The notes below the pieces were generated by a model. That model worked only from the letters and a program-made list of their open reading frames with translations. It did not search any database and was not told where the DNA came from. The translations under genes were made by a program, and so were the position numbers. Below, one piece after another: positions 42,535 to 50,743 of a DNA stretch of 64,000 bases (position 1 is the first letter of the stretch; the number at the start of each line of letters is the position of its first letter). This DNA comes from SOIV01 sp964435925 (GTDB lineage Bacteria; Acidobacteriota; Aminicenantia; Aminicenantales; Aminicenantaceae), in the NCBI GenBank assembly GCA_964435925.1, contig CAYTBG010000001.1, forward strand, positions 1-64,000, read 5' to 3'.

Positions 42535-42577
42535 TTTGTGAGAGTTTAAATGATATTCTTTGGAACACGAAGAGAAT

Positions 42578-44053
42578 ATGGAAGTTAAAGAAAGGAAAGA
42601 ATTAGAAGTCGCTGTCGATAAAAGACACATTGTCTCTATCGGCGAACGCCTCTATACAGAAAGCGTAGAGCTTCTCAGAGAACTTGTCAACAATGCCTAT
42701 GATGCTGACGCAACCAAAGTCCACGTAGAGATCACTCCTGAAAGAATTGTAGTCAGAGATAATGGCTCAGGCATGGACGAAGAAGGTCTAAAACAATATT
42801 TTATCATCGGTTCTGAAGAGAAAGTCATTCATTCTCGCTCTCCAAAATTCGGAAGAACTAGAATAGGACAGTTTGGTATCGGAAAATTTGCGTCATTATC
42901 TGCTGCTTCCTGTTTTGAGGTTATAACTCAACATAAAAATTTTGCAGCGCGAGTCATTTTTGACAAAAAAGCCTGGAAGAAGGCAAAAGACAGGTGGCGT
43001 CTTCCGCTAGAAATTCTTGAGCCTGATCATCAAAGAGCAAACGGCACAACTGTCATTCTTTCTGAACTTTCTAAATCATTTGCCTTTGAAGAAGTGGAAA
43101 AAAAATTAATAGAAGGGGTTCCACTTAAAGCCCCTGATTTTACAGTGTATTTAAATAATCGCCGGCTTTTACCAAGAAGCCTTGTTGGCCAAAGGATTCC
43201 CATCATGGAAGGCTGCAAATACGGGCTTGTCTCAGGAGAGATTGTCATCACTCCCAGCTCGATGGCTTTGTTAAAAGATTTGGGTATCGATGTAAAAGTA
43301 AAGGCAGTTACTATAAAAAGGGAACTCTTCGGAATGGAAACCTGGGGAAAAGTTGTAGCCAGAGTAAAAGGGGAAATTAACGCAGATTTTCTTCCTATAA
43401 CCAGCGACCGTTCAAATTTCGTGATTGATTCAGATGAATATCAAGAATTCCTCAAAATTATGAAAAAGCTTGTAGATATTATCAAAAAAACTTTGGGAAA
43501 GGAAGCTGATAGGAGGGAAGACCGAAAAGCCAGCCGTGTAGTAAAAGAAGCTCTGCAAAGAATTCATAAATCATTAGCCCGAAACCCGGAATTATCACCG
43601 TTCGGTCCTATTCCTTACGGTGAAGAAGGAGGGATAGGAGGAGGTGCTGTGGCTGAAGGGGAAAAGAAAAAAGCTGAAGATGAATCTGAAATTAGACCGC
43701 AAAAAAAAGAGGCCAAACAGAAACCAAAAACCAAAAGACGACATCATCCTCTGGTGAAAAAAATCACCCCTAATGCCATTGTGCGCAGGATGAGGATGGG
43801 AGATAGTAGCGTCTCTGTCTGCCTTGATTTTTTTGGGGAATCAGGGCCGGAGTGCTTTTCTGAAGGGAATGTTATTTACATCAACCGGGACCATCCTCTC
43901 TTCAAGAGAGAGTCAAAGAAAGCTGCTACCTATACCATGTACTTAGCACGCCTTTTAACACAAGAGATCTCTTTGATGAAAGAGACGCGAAGCCCCCGCC
44001 TTGCTTTCAGCCGCCAGAGTAAACTTCTCAAAGACGCCTTTGTAGAAGAATAA
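42578..44053 (+). CDS. GHKL/MORC-like ATPase (island gene)
   Basis: A 491-residue (or 497 with a TTG at 42560) ATP-binding protein of the Hsp90/histidine kinase/MutL fold. The Bergerat motifs are ELVNNAYDADA (N-box) near residue 34, DNGSGMDEEG (G1) near residue 64 and RIGQFGIGKFASL (G2) near residue 100, followed by an S5-like second domain. A low-complexity Glu/Lys-rich linker (about residues 350-395) separates a conserved C-terminal part. It is not a sensor kinase: no receiver or histidine-phosphoacceptor domain is seen. MORC-type ATPases are proposed to have originated in bacterial restriction-modification contexts, and this one sits beside a type I system on the opposite strand. Confidence 0.78.
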   Translation: MEVKERKELEVAVDKRHIVSIGERLYTESVELLRELVNNAYDADATKVHVEITPERIVVRDNGSGMDEEGLKQYFIIGSEEKVIHSRSPKFGRTRIGQFGIGKFASLSAASCFEVITQHKNFAARVIFDKKAWKKAKDRWRLPLEILEPDHQRANGTTVILSELSKSFAFEEVEKKLIEGVPLKAPDFTVYLNNRRLLPRSLVGQRIPIMEGCKYGLVSGEIVITPSSMALLKDLGIDVKVKAVTIKRELFGMETWGKVVARVKGEINADFLPITSDRSNFVIDSDEYQEFLKIMKKLVDIIKKTLGKEADRREDRKASRVVKEALQRIHKSLARNPELSPFGPIPYGEEGGIGGGAVAEGEKKKAEDESEIRPQKKEAKQKPKTKRRHHPLVKKITPNAIVRRMRMGDSSVSVCLDFFGESGPECFSEGNVIYINRDHPLFKRESKKAATYTMYLARLLTQEISLMKETRSPRLAFSRQSKLLKDAFVEE

Positions 44054-44067
44054 AAAGCAAAATAAAG

Positions 44068-44790
44068 CTAAAGCCTAAAAATCGTTGTATTATTTTTCAG
44101 CCAATCTTTTCGTTTTTGGTAATCTGGTATTACAATAGAAACAAGCTTCCAAAAATCCGAGGAGTGATTTTTGATTTTTAAATGGCACAGCTCATGTACA
44201 ACTATATAATCGGCGATGGAAACCGGAGCCATTGAGATCCGCCAGTTAAACCTTAATGTGCTATCTTTCGAACAGCTTGCCCAACGCTTTTTCTGATCTT
44301 TTATTATTATCTTTTTAGGAAACAAATTCAGCAACTTACTATAGCGGTTAACCCTTTGTTTGATAATCTTTGTTGATTTTTCAAAATACCATTTTATCAA
44401 AGTATCTTTGATTATTTCTTTTCTGTCTTCGGGAGCTAAATTACTATGAACATATATGAATAATCTTCTTCCAGATAACTTCGGGATACTTAGATAATTT
44501 TCTTCCTTTATTTTTAACCGATATTTTCTACCCAACAACAAAATTTGTTCTCCGCTTACAAGCTCTTTTTCTGGAAAGAGCATAGCCAATCTTTTGAAAT
44601 GTTCTTGTTTTTCCAGAATCCACAGGGCCTTTTTTTTTACAATTGTCTTGATTTTTTCCCTGCTGAAATTATTTGGAGCCAACACAATAACCTGGGAAGC
44701 AAGAGTTACATTGATAGCCAGAGTTTTTTTGCGATTTCCCCTTTTAATAGTGTAGTCAATGCGTTTTGTGCCGAAATTAATATAATCCAT
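44068..44790 (-). CDS. YgjP-like metallopeptidase-domain protein
   Basis: A 240-residue zinc-metallopeptidase-like protein with HELCHLKIKNHSSDFW near residue 198 (HExxH plus a later His) and KKRWASCSKDSTLRFNW near residue 168, the pattern of the YgjP/DUF45 family. Such genes often accompany type I restriction genes. It lies 1 base after hsdR, so it is in the same transcript. Substrate and role are unknown. Confidence 0.83.
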   Translation of the reverse strand: MDYINFGTKRIDYTIKRGNRKKTLAINVTLASQVIVLAPNNFSREKIKTIVKKKALWILEKQEHFKRLAMLFPEKELVSGEQILLLGRKYRLKIKEENYLSIPKLSGRRLFIYVHSNLAPEDRKEIIKDTLIKWYFEKSTKIIKQRVNRYSKLLNLFPKKIIIKDQKKRWASCSKDSTLRFNWRISMAPVSIADYIVVHELCHLKIKNHSSDFWKLVSIVIPDYQKRKDWLKNNTTIFRL

Positions 44791-44791
44791 T

Positions 44792-47700
44792 CTAATCCTT
44801 AAATCTGGCTCTTGCTAATTCCAAGACTTCCCTAGTAAATAATTCCAGTTTGCGATCAGGAAAGTTAATTTTTCTCAAACGATTTTTGATATCTCTTCGC
44901 ATTTCTTTCTGAATATCTTCTTTTTCTACCCAATCAATAACTCTCTTTCTTTTTATGATTTCAACAATGTCTCGGGTCAAAAGACATCTTTTCTCATCGT
45001 CCCCACTAAAAAGTTTATTACTATAGGGTTCCAATAATCCATAAAAAGCAAATTCATCCAGTGTGAATCCTTTTTCTTTAGCAATAGCTTCTTTTTTCAC
45101 TTCTTGTTTTCCGAGTTCTACTAGATCTTTAAGCAATTCCGCCTCATCTTTACGCCTTTGGCTGTCTTCTTCAATAATTGCTTCAAGTTTCTCCTCCAGG
45201 GACTCGTAGAAATGCGGATCTTCCCCAACTTTGGAATGTATCGTTTCACGTATAGCCTGTTCAACATGGCTCGCCTTGGCTCTTGTACTTCCCTTAATAT
45301 CCAGTTTTTCTTCAAAATCAGGCGCAGTGATTTTTATAGGCTCCAAGATTTTTTCAATCCCTGTATCAACGATATGAGCATGTATGAGTTTCTCAACTTT
45401 CCGGCTGCAATTCTCAAGACTCAATCTCTCATCACGATAAAGATTTCTTGCCCCTTCCCGGACCATCCCCAGAAATTTGAAATCACCAATAAACGGCTCA
45501 ACACTGGGATCAGGAATGAGCATATCCATGCTCTTTGCAAATTCCCTGAATAACACTTCAAATCTAGACCTTACATCTTCAGGTTTAAGGATTTCGAGAC
45601 ACTTCTGGAGTATTTCTGCAGGATTGGCCTTCCGATCAACAGTTTTAAATAATTGCATGGCCTTTTGATGAGCATCCTGGAGGGATGAGATTTCCCTGTG
45701 CCAGTCATCCACGCTGAATAAACCGACGAGGTCTTCACTGTCAAAGATCGCCAAAGCTTTTACCAGCTCCTTTCCAACACCCACATAATCAACGACCAAC
45801 CCAAAATGTTTCCTTGGATAAGGCCTGTTGGTCCTGGCAATGGCCTGAAGCAGCGTATGTTCTTTCAATCTCTGGTCAAGATACATAACCTGCTCAATTG
45901 GGACATCAAATCCTGTCAGCAATTTATCACATACTATAAGAAACTTAAGAGGATTCGATGGACTGAGAAAAACATCTTTTCCTGTAATCCGGTCTTCTTC
46001 CTGGGCTGTGCGGCGGTATTTATTCTTCCATTCTTTAGGGTCATCGTTATTAACCGTCATGACAACTGTCGACCAGGAAGGATCGACAAACTTATCCATC
46101 GCTTTCTTATACATAACCGCTGTTTTCCGTCCTGAAGCAACAAGCTGGGCTTTGAGTCCATTGGGCTCAATTTTTTCCACATAATGATTCACGATATCTA
46201 TTGCAATGCGCTCTATTCTCCGCGGAGCACTTAAGATAGCATCTACTGTTGCGTACCGTCTTTTTATTTCAGCCAATTCCTTTGGAGTTTTTTCGGGAAA
46301 GAGCTCTTTGAGCAGCCTGTCAATCGAAGCTCCCACAACCTGAAGATTGGTCAGCCGGCTTTCATATTTAACCGGAACAGTAGCTTCATCCTCCAGTGAC
46401 TGTCGCATATCATATCTGTCCAGATATTTTTTGCCTGGAGGACTGAAATGCCGGTAAGTGTTTCTGTCTCTTTTATCAAGCGGAGTTCCGGTAAAAGCAA
46501 AGAGACTTGCACTGGGAAACGCTTTTCTTAGGTTTAGAGCATAAAAGCCATACTGTGTTCTATGCGCCTCGTCTGTCAGAATGATTATGTTTTTAGCCTC
46601 GGATAAAGGTTTTGCAAGAGCCTTGCGGAATTTTTGAACGGTCGTCATAACTGTAATTCCGATTTCGCTGCTCAACAGGTCGTAGAGTTCTAGATGGGGC
46701 ATTTTCTCTGCCATAATCGGATTGGGGAAATTGCAATTCCTGAAGGTTTCAGTAATCTGTCTGTTCAATTTCTTCCTGTCCGTAACAATAAGGATTATGG
46801 GATTCTTTAATTTTTCCTGCTCTCGCCTCAATTTCACAACGGCAAAAAGCATGATCAGTGACTTGCCCGAACCCTGCCAGTGCCAGATAATTCCTCTTTT
46901 ATCAGGTTCGCTTTTCACAGTTCTAACTATTTTATTAACTGCGGAAAACTGCTGATAGCGGCAGACTTTTTTGACGATTCTATGCTCTTCTTTGCTGTAG
47001 TCAAAAACTATAAAATTCTGAATAATATCCAATAAATTTGGCTTTCTCAAAAGCCCTGCAATCAAGACCTCCTGCATCGGAGGATGGCCGCTGATATCTT
47101 TTTCATCAATCAACCCCAGCTTTAGCATTTCTTTAACTGAGGGATGTTCAGCCATGTTGGGAAACTTGCCATCACCCGGATCCTTCCATTCATGATATTG
47201 CTCTTCTGACACATCAATGCAACCGTATTTGGCTCCGAAGAGATTGCAGCCGATAAGAATCTCGTTAGTCCAAAAAAGCTGGGTGATTTCTTCCTGATAG
47301 CGGATAAGCTGCCTCTGCGCTTTTAGAACACCGGTTTTTTTTGCGACCGGGCTTTTGCATTCGATGACGACAACAGGAAGGCCGTTAATAAAAATAACAA
47401 TATCCGGACAATCTGTGGTTCTATGCTTTCTGACCCAGAATTGATTAACCGCTAAGAACTCGTTGTTCTCGATGTTTTCAAAATCTATAAAATTGACAGT
47501 TTGTTTTTGCCGTCTGGCACCGATGTCCTGATCAATGGAAATACCGGAAATAAGGTAACTGTGAAAAATGCGGTTGGTCTCAAGCGTGCCTTCAGATTGA
47601 ATATGTGTGACTCTCCTGACCGCTTTTGTTATAGAATCCTCGGTAAGATGAGGATTAATTTTGGCCAACGACTTTTTGAGGCGTTCCTCTAAAATGACAT

Positions 47701-47842
47701 CTCTTCGGGATTTTCGTTCGCAATCTTCTTTAAGATCAGGGTCTAGCTGGTCTCCATGTATATATTTATATCCAAGCCGCTTTAGCTGCTCGATGGCAGG
47801 CTTTTCTGATAAAGTATCTTCGTTAAATTTTTTTCCTGACAT
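44792..47842 (-). CDS. hsdR: Type I restriction enzyme R subunit
   Basis: A 1016-residue endonuclease-translocase. The N-terminal nuclease core has CPDIVIFINGLPVVVIECKSP (PD-ExK) near residue 150. The helicase motifs are WHWQGSGKSLIMLFAV (Walker A) near residue 324, LTDEAHRTQYGFYALNLRKAFP (cited at 425-446, DEAH box), SLFAFTGTPL and LLTGFDVPIEQVMYLD with QAIARTNRPYPRKHFG near residue 676. C-terminal helical region binds the methylase. All key motifs look intact, so the system may be active. Confidence 0.94.
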   Translation of the reverse strand: MSGKKFNEDTLSEKPAIEQLKRLGYKYIHGDQLDPDLKEDCERKSRRDVILEERLKKSLAKINPHLTEDSITKAVRRVTHIQSEGTLETNRIFHSYLISGISIDQDIGARRQKQTVNFIDFENIENNEFLAVNQFWVRKHRTTDCPDIVIFINGLPVVVIECKSPVAKKTGVLKAQRQLIRYQEEITQLFWTNEILIGCNLFGAKYGCIDVSEEQYHEWKDPGDGKFPNMAEHPSVKEMLKLGLIDEKDISGHPPMQEVLIAGLLRKPNLLDIIQNFIVFDYSKEEHRIVKKVCRYQQFSAVNKIVRTVKSEPDKRGIIWHWQGSGKSLIMLFAVVKLRREQEKLKNPIILIVTDRKKLNRQITETFRNCNFPNPIMAEKMPHLELYDLLSSEIGITVMTTVQKFRKALAKPLSEAKNIIILTDEAHRTQYGFYALNLRKAFPSASLFAFTGTPLDKRDRNTYRHFSPPGKKYLDRYDMRQSLEDEATVPVKYESRLTNLQVVGASIDRLLKELFPEKTPKELAEIKRRYATVDAILSAPRRIERIAIDIVNHYVEKIEPNGLKAQLVASGRKTAVMYKKAMDKFVDPSWSTVVMTVNNDDPKEWKNKYRRTAQEEDRITGKDVFLSPSNPLKFLIVCDKLLTGFDVPIEQVMYLDQRLKEHTLLQAIARTNRPYPRKHFGLVVDYVGVGKELVKALAIFDSEDLVGLFSVDDWHREISSLQDAHQKAMQLFKTVDRKANPAEILQKCLEILKPEDVRSRFEVLFREFAKSMDMLIPDPSVEPFIGDFKFLGMVREGARNLYRDERLSLENCSRKVEKLIHAHIVDTGIEKILEPIKITAPDFEEKLDIKGSTRAKASHVEQAIRETIHSKVGEDPHFYESLEEKLEAIIEEDSQRRKDEAELLKDLVELGKQEVKKEAIAKEKGFTLDEFAFYGLLEPYSNKLFSGDDEKRCLLTRDIVEIIKRKRVIDWVEKEDIQKEMRRDIKNRLRKINFPDRKLELFTREVLELARARFKD

Positions 47843-47856
47843 TCAACCAGGCCCCT

Positions 47857-49101
47857 TTATATTTTTGCCCTAATTTTACCAGTTAACAAAACCTGCATCA
47901 ATCCTTTCTTTATACCTTCTAATCTTTCTTTATTAGCTATTTCATTCTCTATTTCTTCATCCACCGATGTTAAAGCCTCTGCAATCTTTTTTTGTTCGTG
48001 AAGTGGAGGGAGTGGAACCTTTATACTTGAAAGAGATGATGCATTAACTCCCCCCTGGGCACTACCACCAATCTGTTCTTTTATTTGTCTCCAGTAAATA
48101 AAAGAATTAAAAACTAGGTAAAGAAAGTTAGAATTAATTCTTCCTTTTGTAACTACTCTAATAAGATAGGACGCAAAGACCGCTTCTGGGCACTTTTTTA
48201 TAATGTAACTTTTTCCTGTAGTTGCACCTGTTCTTACAAATAAAATATCTCCTGGCTTAAGAACGTATTTTTCTTTTATTGAATTTGAACAATGACAAAA
48301 TGGAACATTTTCCCAATTTACTTTTCCATCCTGAATATCTGATATTCGTAAAAATTTCGGGCCAATTGGCTTTTCAGTCGCACTTTCGGTATAACCATAC
48401 TCAGGCTTTTCACAAACATCTTGGACTTTAACAACCTCCCAATCCACAGGAATCTCACCAATTTCTGTCTTCTTGAATTTTTTATGTCCTATTCCGCGGG
48501 TAAACAATTCCTGCATCAGGCTTTTTTTCAACTTCCTTGTTTTATCAATGATCTCTTGCTTTTTCTCAATTGCTTCATCCATCGATGTTAAAATTTCCGC
48601 AATCTTTTTCTGTTCTGAAATGATTGGAAAAGGAATTTTTAGCTTAAATAAATCTTTTTTATTTATTGCTTCAAAAGTGCTCCCTTGCCCGATTTTCACT
48701 AATGTGTCTTTAAAGTAATTCATTACAAAATACAAATAATCATTATAAATTTTCGTTCCTCGCAGAGCTGCCAATCCTCTCCCTATACAACATTCTACAG
48801 GAGCAATGTTAATATCTCCCACAGGAGCCCGCACACTTACAAGAATATCTCCTTTTTCAGCTAGTTTCCTAGGAGAATTACACCATTTTAGAATTTTAGG
48901 AAACTTAGTTCCAAATTCTGCATTTCCCTGAAAAAAGGGAACGCCATTCATAAATTCAAAACAACTTTCAGACGGAGGTGATTGTCCCATAATCAATTGT
49001 GTAACTTCACCAAGATTTACAACTTCCCAATCCACAGGAATTTCACCTATATCTGTTTTTTTTAATTTATTTTCAGTTCGTAAACTCTCTACTCGTCCCA
49101 T
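47857..49101 (-). CDS. hsdS: Type I restriction enzyme S subunit
   Basis: A 414-residue specificity subunit with two target recognition domains and two conserved helical spacers. The first TRD starts KKTDIGEIPVDWEVVNLGEV near residue 13, ending at the spacer ISEQKKIAEILTSMDEAIEKKQEIIDKTRKLKKSLMQELFT (cited at 162-201). The second TRD begins with the parallel KKTEIGEIPVDWEVVKVQDV near residue 210 and ends at LPPLHEQKKIAEALTSVDEEIE. The repeat of the same lead sequence before each TRD is normal for HsdS. It fixes the bipartite DNA target, which cannot be read from sequence. Confidence 0.92.
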   Translation of the reverse strand: MGRVESLRTENKLKKTDIGEIPVDWEVVNLGEVTQLIMGQSPPSESCFEFMNGVPFFQGNAEFGTKFPKILKWCNSPRKLAEKGDILVSVRAPVGDINIAPVECCIGRGLAALRGTKIYNDYLYFVMNYFKDTLVKIGQGSTFEAINKKDLFKLKIPFPIISEQKKIAEILTSMDEAIEKKQEIIDKTRKLKKSLMQELFTRGIGHKKFKKTEIGEIPVDWEVVKVQDVCEKPEYGYTESATEKPIGPKFLRISDIQDGKVNWENVPFCHCSNSIKEKYVLKPGDILFVRTGATTGKSYIIKKCPEAVFASYLIRVVTKGRINSNFLYLVFNSFIYWRQIKEQIGGSAQGGVNASSLSSIKVPLPPLHEQKKIAEALTSVDEEIENEIANKERLEGIKKGLMQVLLTGKIRAKI

Positions 49102-49111
49102 TCTTCCCTCT

Positions 49112-50158
49112 TTATTCTCCTCCTCCGGTTCTTAACAATCTGGTAATGAAATTCTGAAATTCCTCTTCATACTTGTCTGGGCTAGTTTTTTCACCTGGAA
49201 CAGCAGGCAAATCCAGACCGCTTTTTGAAAATTCAATGCTTATGGTTTCCATGGCTTCGCGCAACTTAGAACTTCGCAAATAATCTGATATGACCTGTTC
49301 AACTTCATTCAGAACATCCCAAACATTATTCAATGCAGAAAATAGCGAAATCCAATCAAGCCATACAGGCAATTTTTGATCATCTAAATTCGCTCCTAAA
49401 AGAAACTCTCCCCACCTTTTTTGAGATAGCCAGTATTCGATTTTTCTCTTCCCTTTGATTCTTGTCAGCACCAACCCAGACTCTGCAAACTCAATCAAAG
49501 CATCCTGCACAGCCCTTAGAGAAATACCGATTGCATCAGCCACCTCTGAAGGATGGCCGGCTTCATGAGTAAGGAGATAAAGGATGCATTCTGAACGGGA
49601 GCCTATCCCAAAAAGAGCCCTTAGCGAAAAACGCATATTGCTTCTTGCTGCAACAGATACGGGTCTTGACATTTTTCGTAATGAAAAACTTTCCCGCAAA
49701 AATCCATACTCATGAAATGGTTCTGATATTTCTCCAGGTTTGGGGAAAGGTTCTTCTTCCCTAGTATTAAACAGCATTTCCTCTTTAACTCTTAAATCAG
49801 ATGATTTCGATCTTGCTAATGCCTGCCATTTTCTCCTGTAAGACCTGGCCTCATGTGATAAAAAATGTGCCACTGCACTCATCAGACGTCGTGTTTTCTC
49901 ATTTTTACTTTTGACTATCCCCCGAAGTCTCTGAATATCTATCCATTTGCCATTAACCACCATCCAATCCAGAACCTCATCAAAAAGCCGAGGCTCATAT
50001 CTACTCATTTCAATCGAGAATAGGAGAAGAGCTTCAGGATCTATAACCCATTCGTCCTCAGATCTTGCACCTCCGGCAACACCCAGAGAAGACCACTGTC
50101 GCCAAAGAAAATTTAAAATGTTCTCCAGGAAAAAATGCTTAAATTCTTTCTGCGACAT
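49112..50158 (-). CDS. Winged-helix protein paired with a nucleotidyltransferase
   Basis: A 348-residue protein I cannot assign to a named family. Residues about 185-250 form an ArsR/MarR-like winged helix (ECILYLLTHEAGHPSEVADAIGISLRAVQDALIEFAESGLV). The N-terminal 150 residues are helical and charged, and the C-terminal 90 include a Trp-rich helix and an acidic tail. It overlaps the upstream nucleotidyltransferase gene by 20 bases, the typical layout of a coupled two-gene module. It lies between hsdM and hsdS, interrupting the usual M-S order. Confidence 0.6.
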   Translation of the reverse strand: MSQKEFKHFFLENILNFLWRQWSSLGVAGGARSEDEWVIDPEALLLFSIEMSRYEPRLFDEVLDWMVVNGKWIDIQRLRGIVKSKNEKTRRLMSAVAHFLSHEARSYRRKWQALARSKSSDLRVKEEMLFNTREEEPFPKPGEISEPFHEYGFLRESFSLRKMSRPVSVAARSNMRFSLRALFGIGSRSECILYLLTHEAGHPSEVADAIGISLRAVQDALIEFAESGLVLTRIKGKRKIEYWLSQKRWGEFLLGANLDDQKLPVWLDWISLFSALNNVWDVLNEVEQVISDYLRSSKLREAMETISIEFSKSGLDLPAVPGEKTSPDKYEEEFQNFITRLLRTGGGE

Positions 50159-50741
50159 CTTTGTATCCTATTTTTTTCAGAAAATCCTTGAGGACTTTTT
50201 TATACGTATCCGAAGGATCATGGGTTATAGTCCAGCGTGCTGCATCTTCCGTTTCTTGTGCTGTGGGTCGTAAGGTCATCAAGTCGTCAAAATGGACATC
50301 AGGCCGGCCTCGATCAACGGCTGCAAAGAGCTTAAAATGAATCTGATCATAGCGACTCAGAAAATGAATGATAAGGCTTCTTCCATAAGTACGAGTCTCT
50401 ACTCTTTTCATAAGACCTTCGGGCAGGCCAAAATCCAAAACTGATGCAGGGCCTGTGTTAAGCCAATTCTCCGGTAGATTAAAGTCTCTCTGCACTCTTT
50501 TGGCTGCGGCCGTAATCGCGGGGTTTAGAGGGCTTTCTTTTGCTAAAAATGCCGTGCCATCTCTATTCCTCTCAACAAACGCGACAACATCTACGTCTTT
50601 AGTTGTGCGTTGGACATAGCCAATTATGTTCAAAGCAGCACCTCCACAAACAACCATTTCAATTCGTCCTGCTCTCTCTGCATCTAGCTGTTCGGAAAGT
50701 GCCATTAGGACAGCTTCAATATCTTTTTTTCCTTTAAACAT
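50139..50741 (-). CDS. DUF6036-type nucleotidyltransferase
   Basis: A 200-residue minimal nucleotidyltransferase-like protein with VVCGGAALNIIGYVQRTTKDVDVVAFVE near residues 29-56: a glycine-rich GG..L segment and the paired acidic DVD motif. Members include AbiEii-type toxins and antibiotic nucleotidyltransferases. It starts 2 bases after hsdM and overlaps the winged-helix gene. A toxin-like or regulatory role in the restriction island is inferred from layout. Confidence 0.72.
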   Translation of the reverse strand: MFKGKKDIEAVLMALSEQLDAERAGRIEMVVCGGAALNIIGYVQRTTKDVDVVAFVERNRDGTAFLAKESPLNPAITAAAKRVQRDFNLPENWLNTGPASVLDFGLPEGLMKRVETRTYGRSLIIHFLSRYDQIHFKLFAAVDRGRPDVHFDDLMTLRPTAQETEDAARWTITHDPSDTYKKVLKDFLKKIGYKDVAERI

Positions 50742-50743
50742 GT

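Noticed and set aside
42399..42560. Glycine riboswitch upstream of gcvT
   Set aside because: The region is largely the duplicated argS 5' segment. I found no paired aptamer-like stems. A covariance search would settle it.
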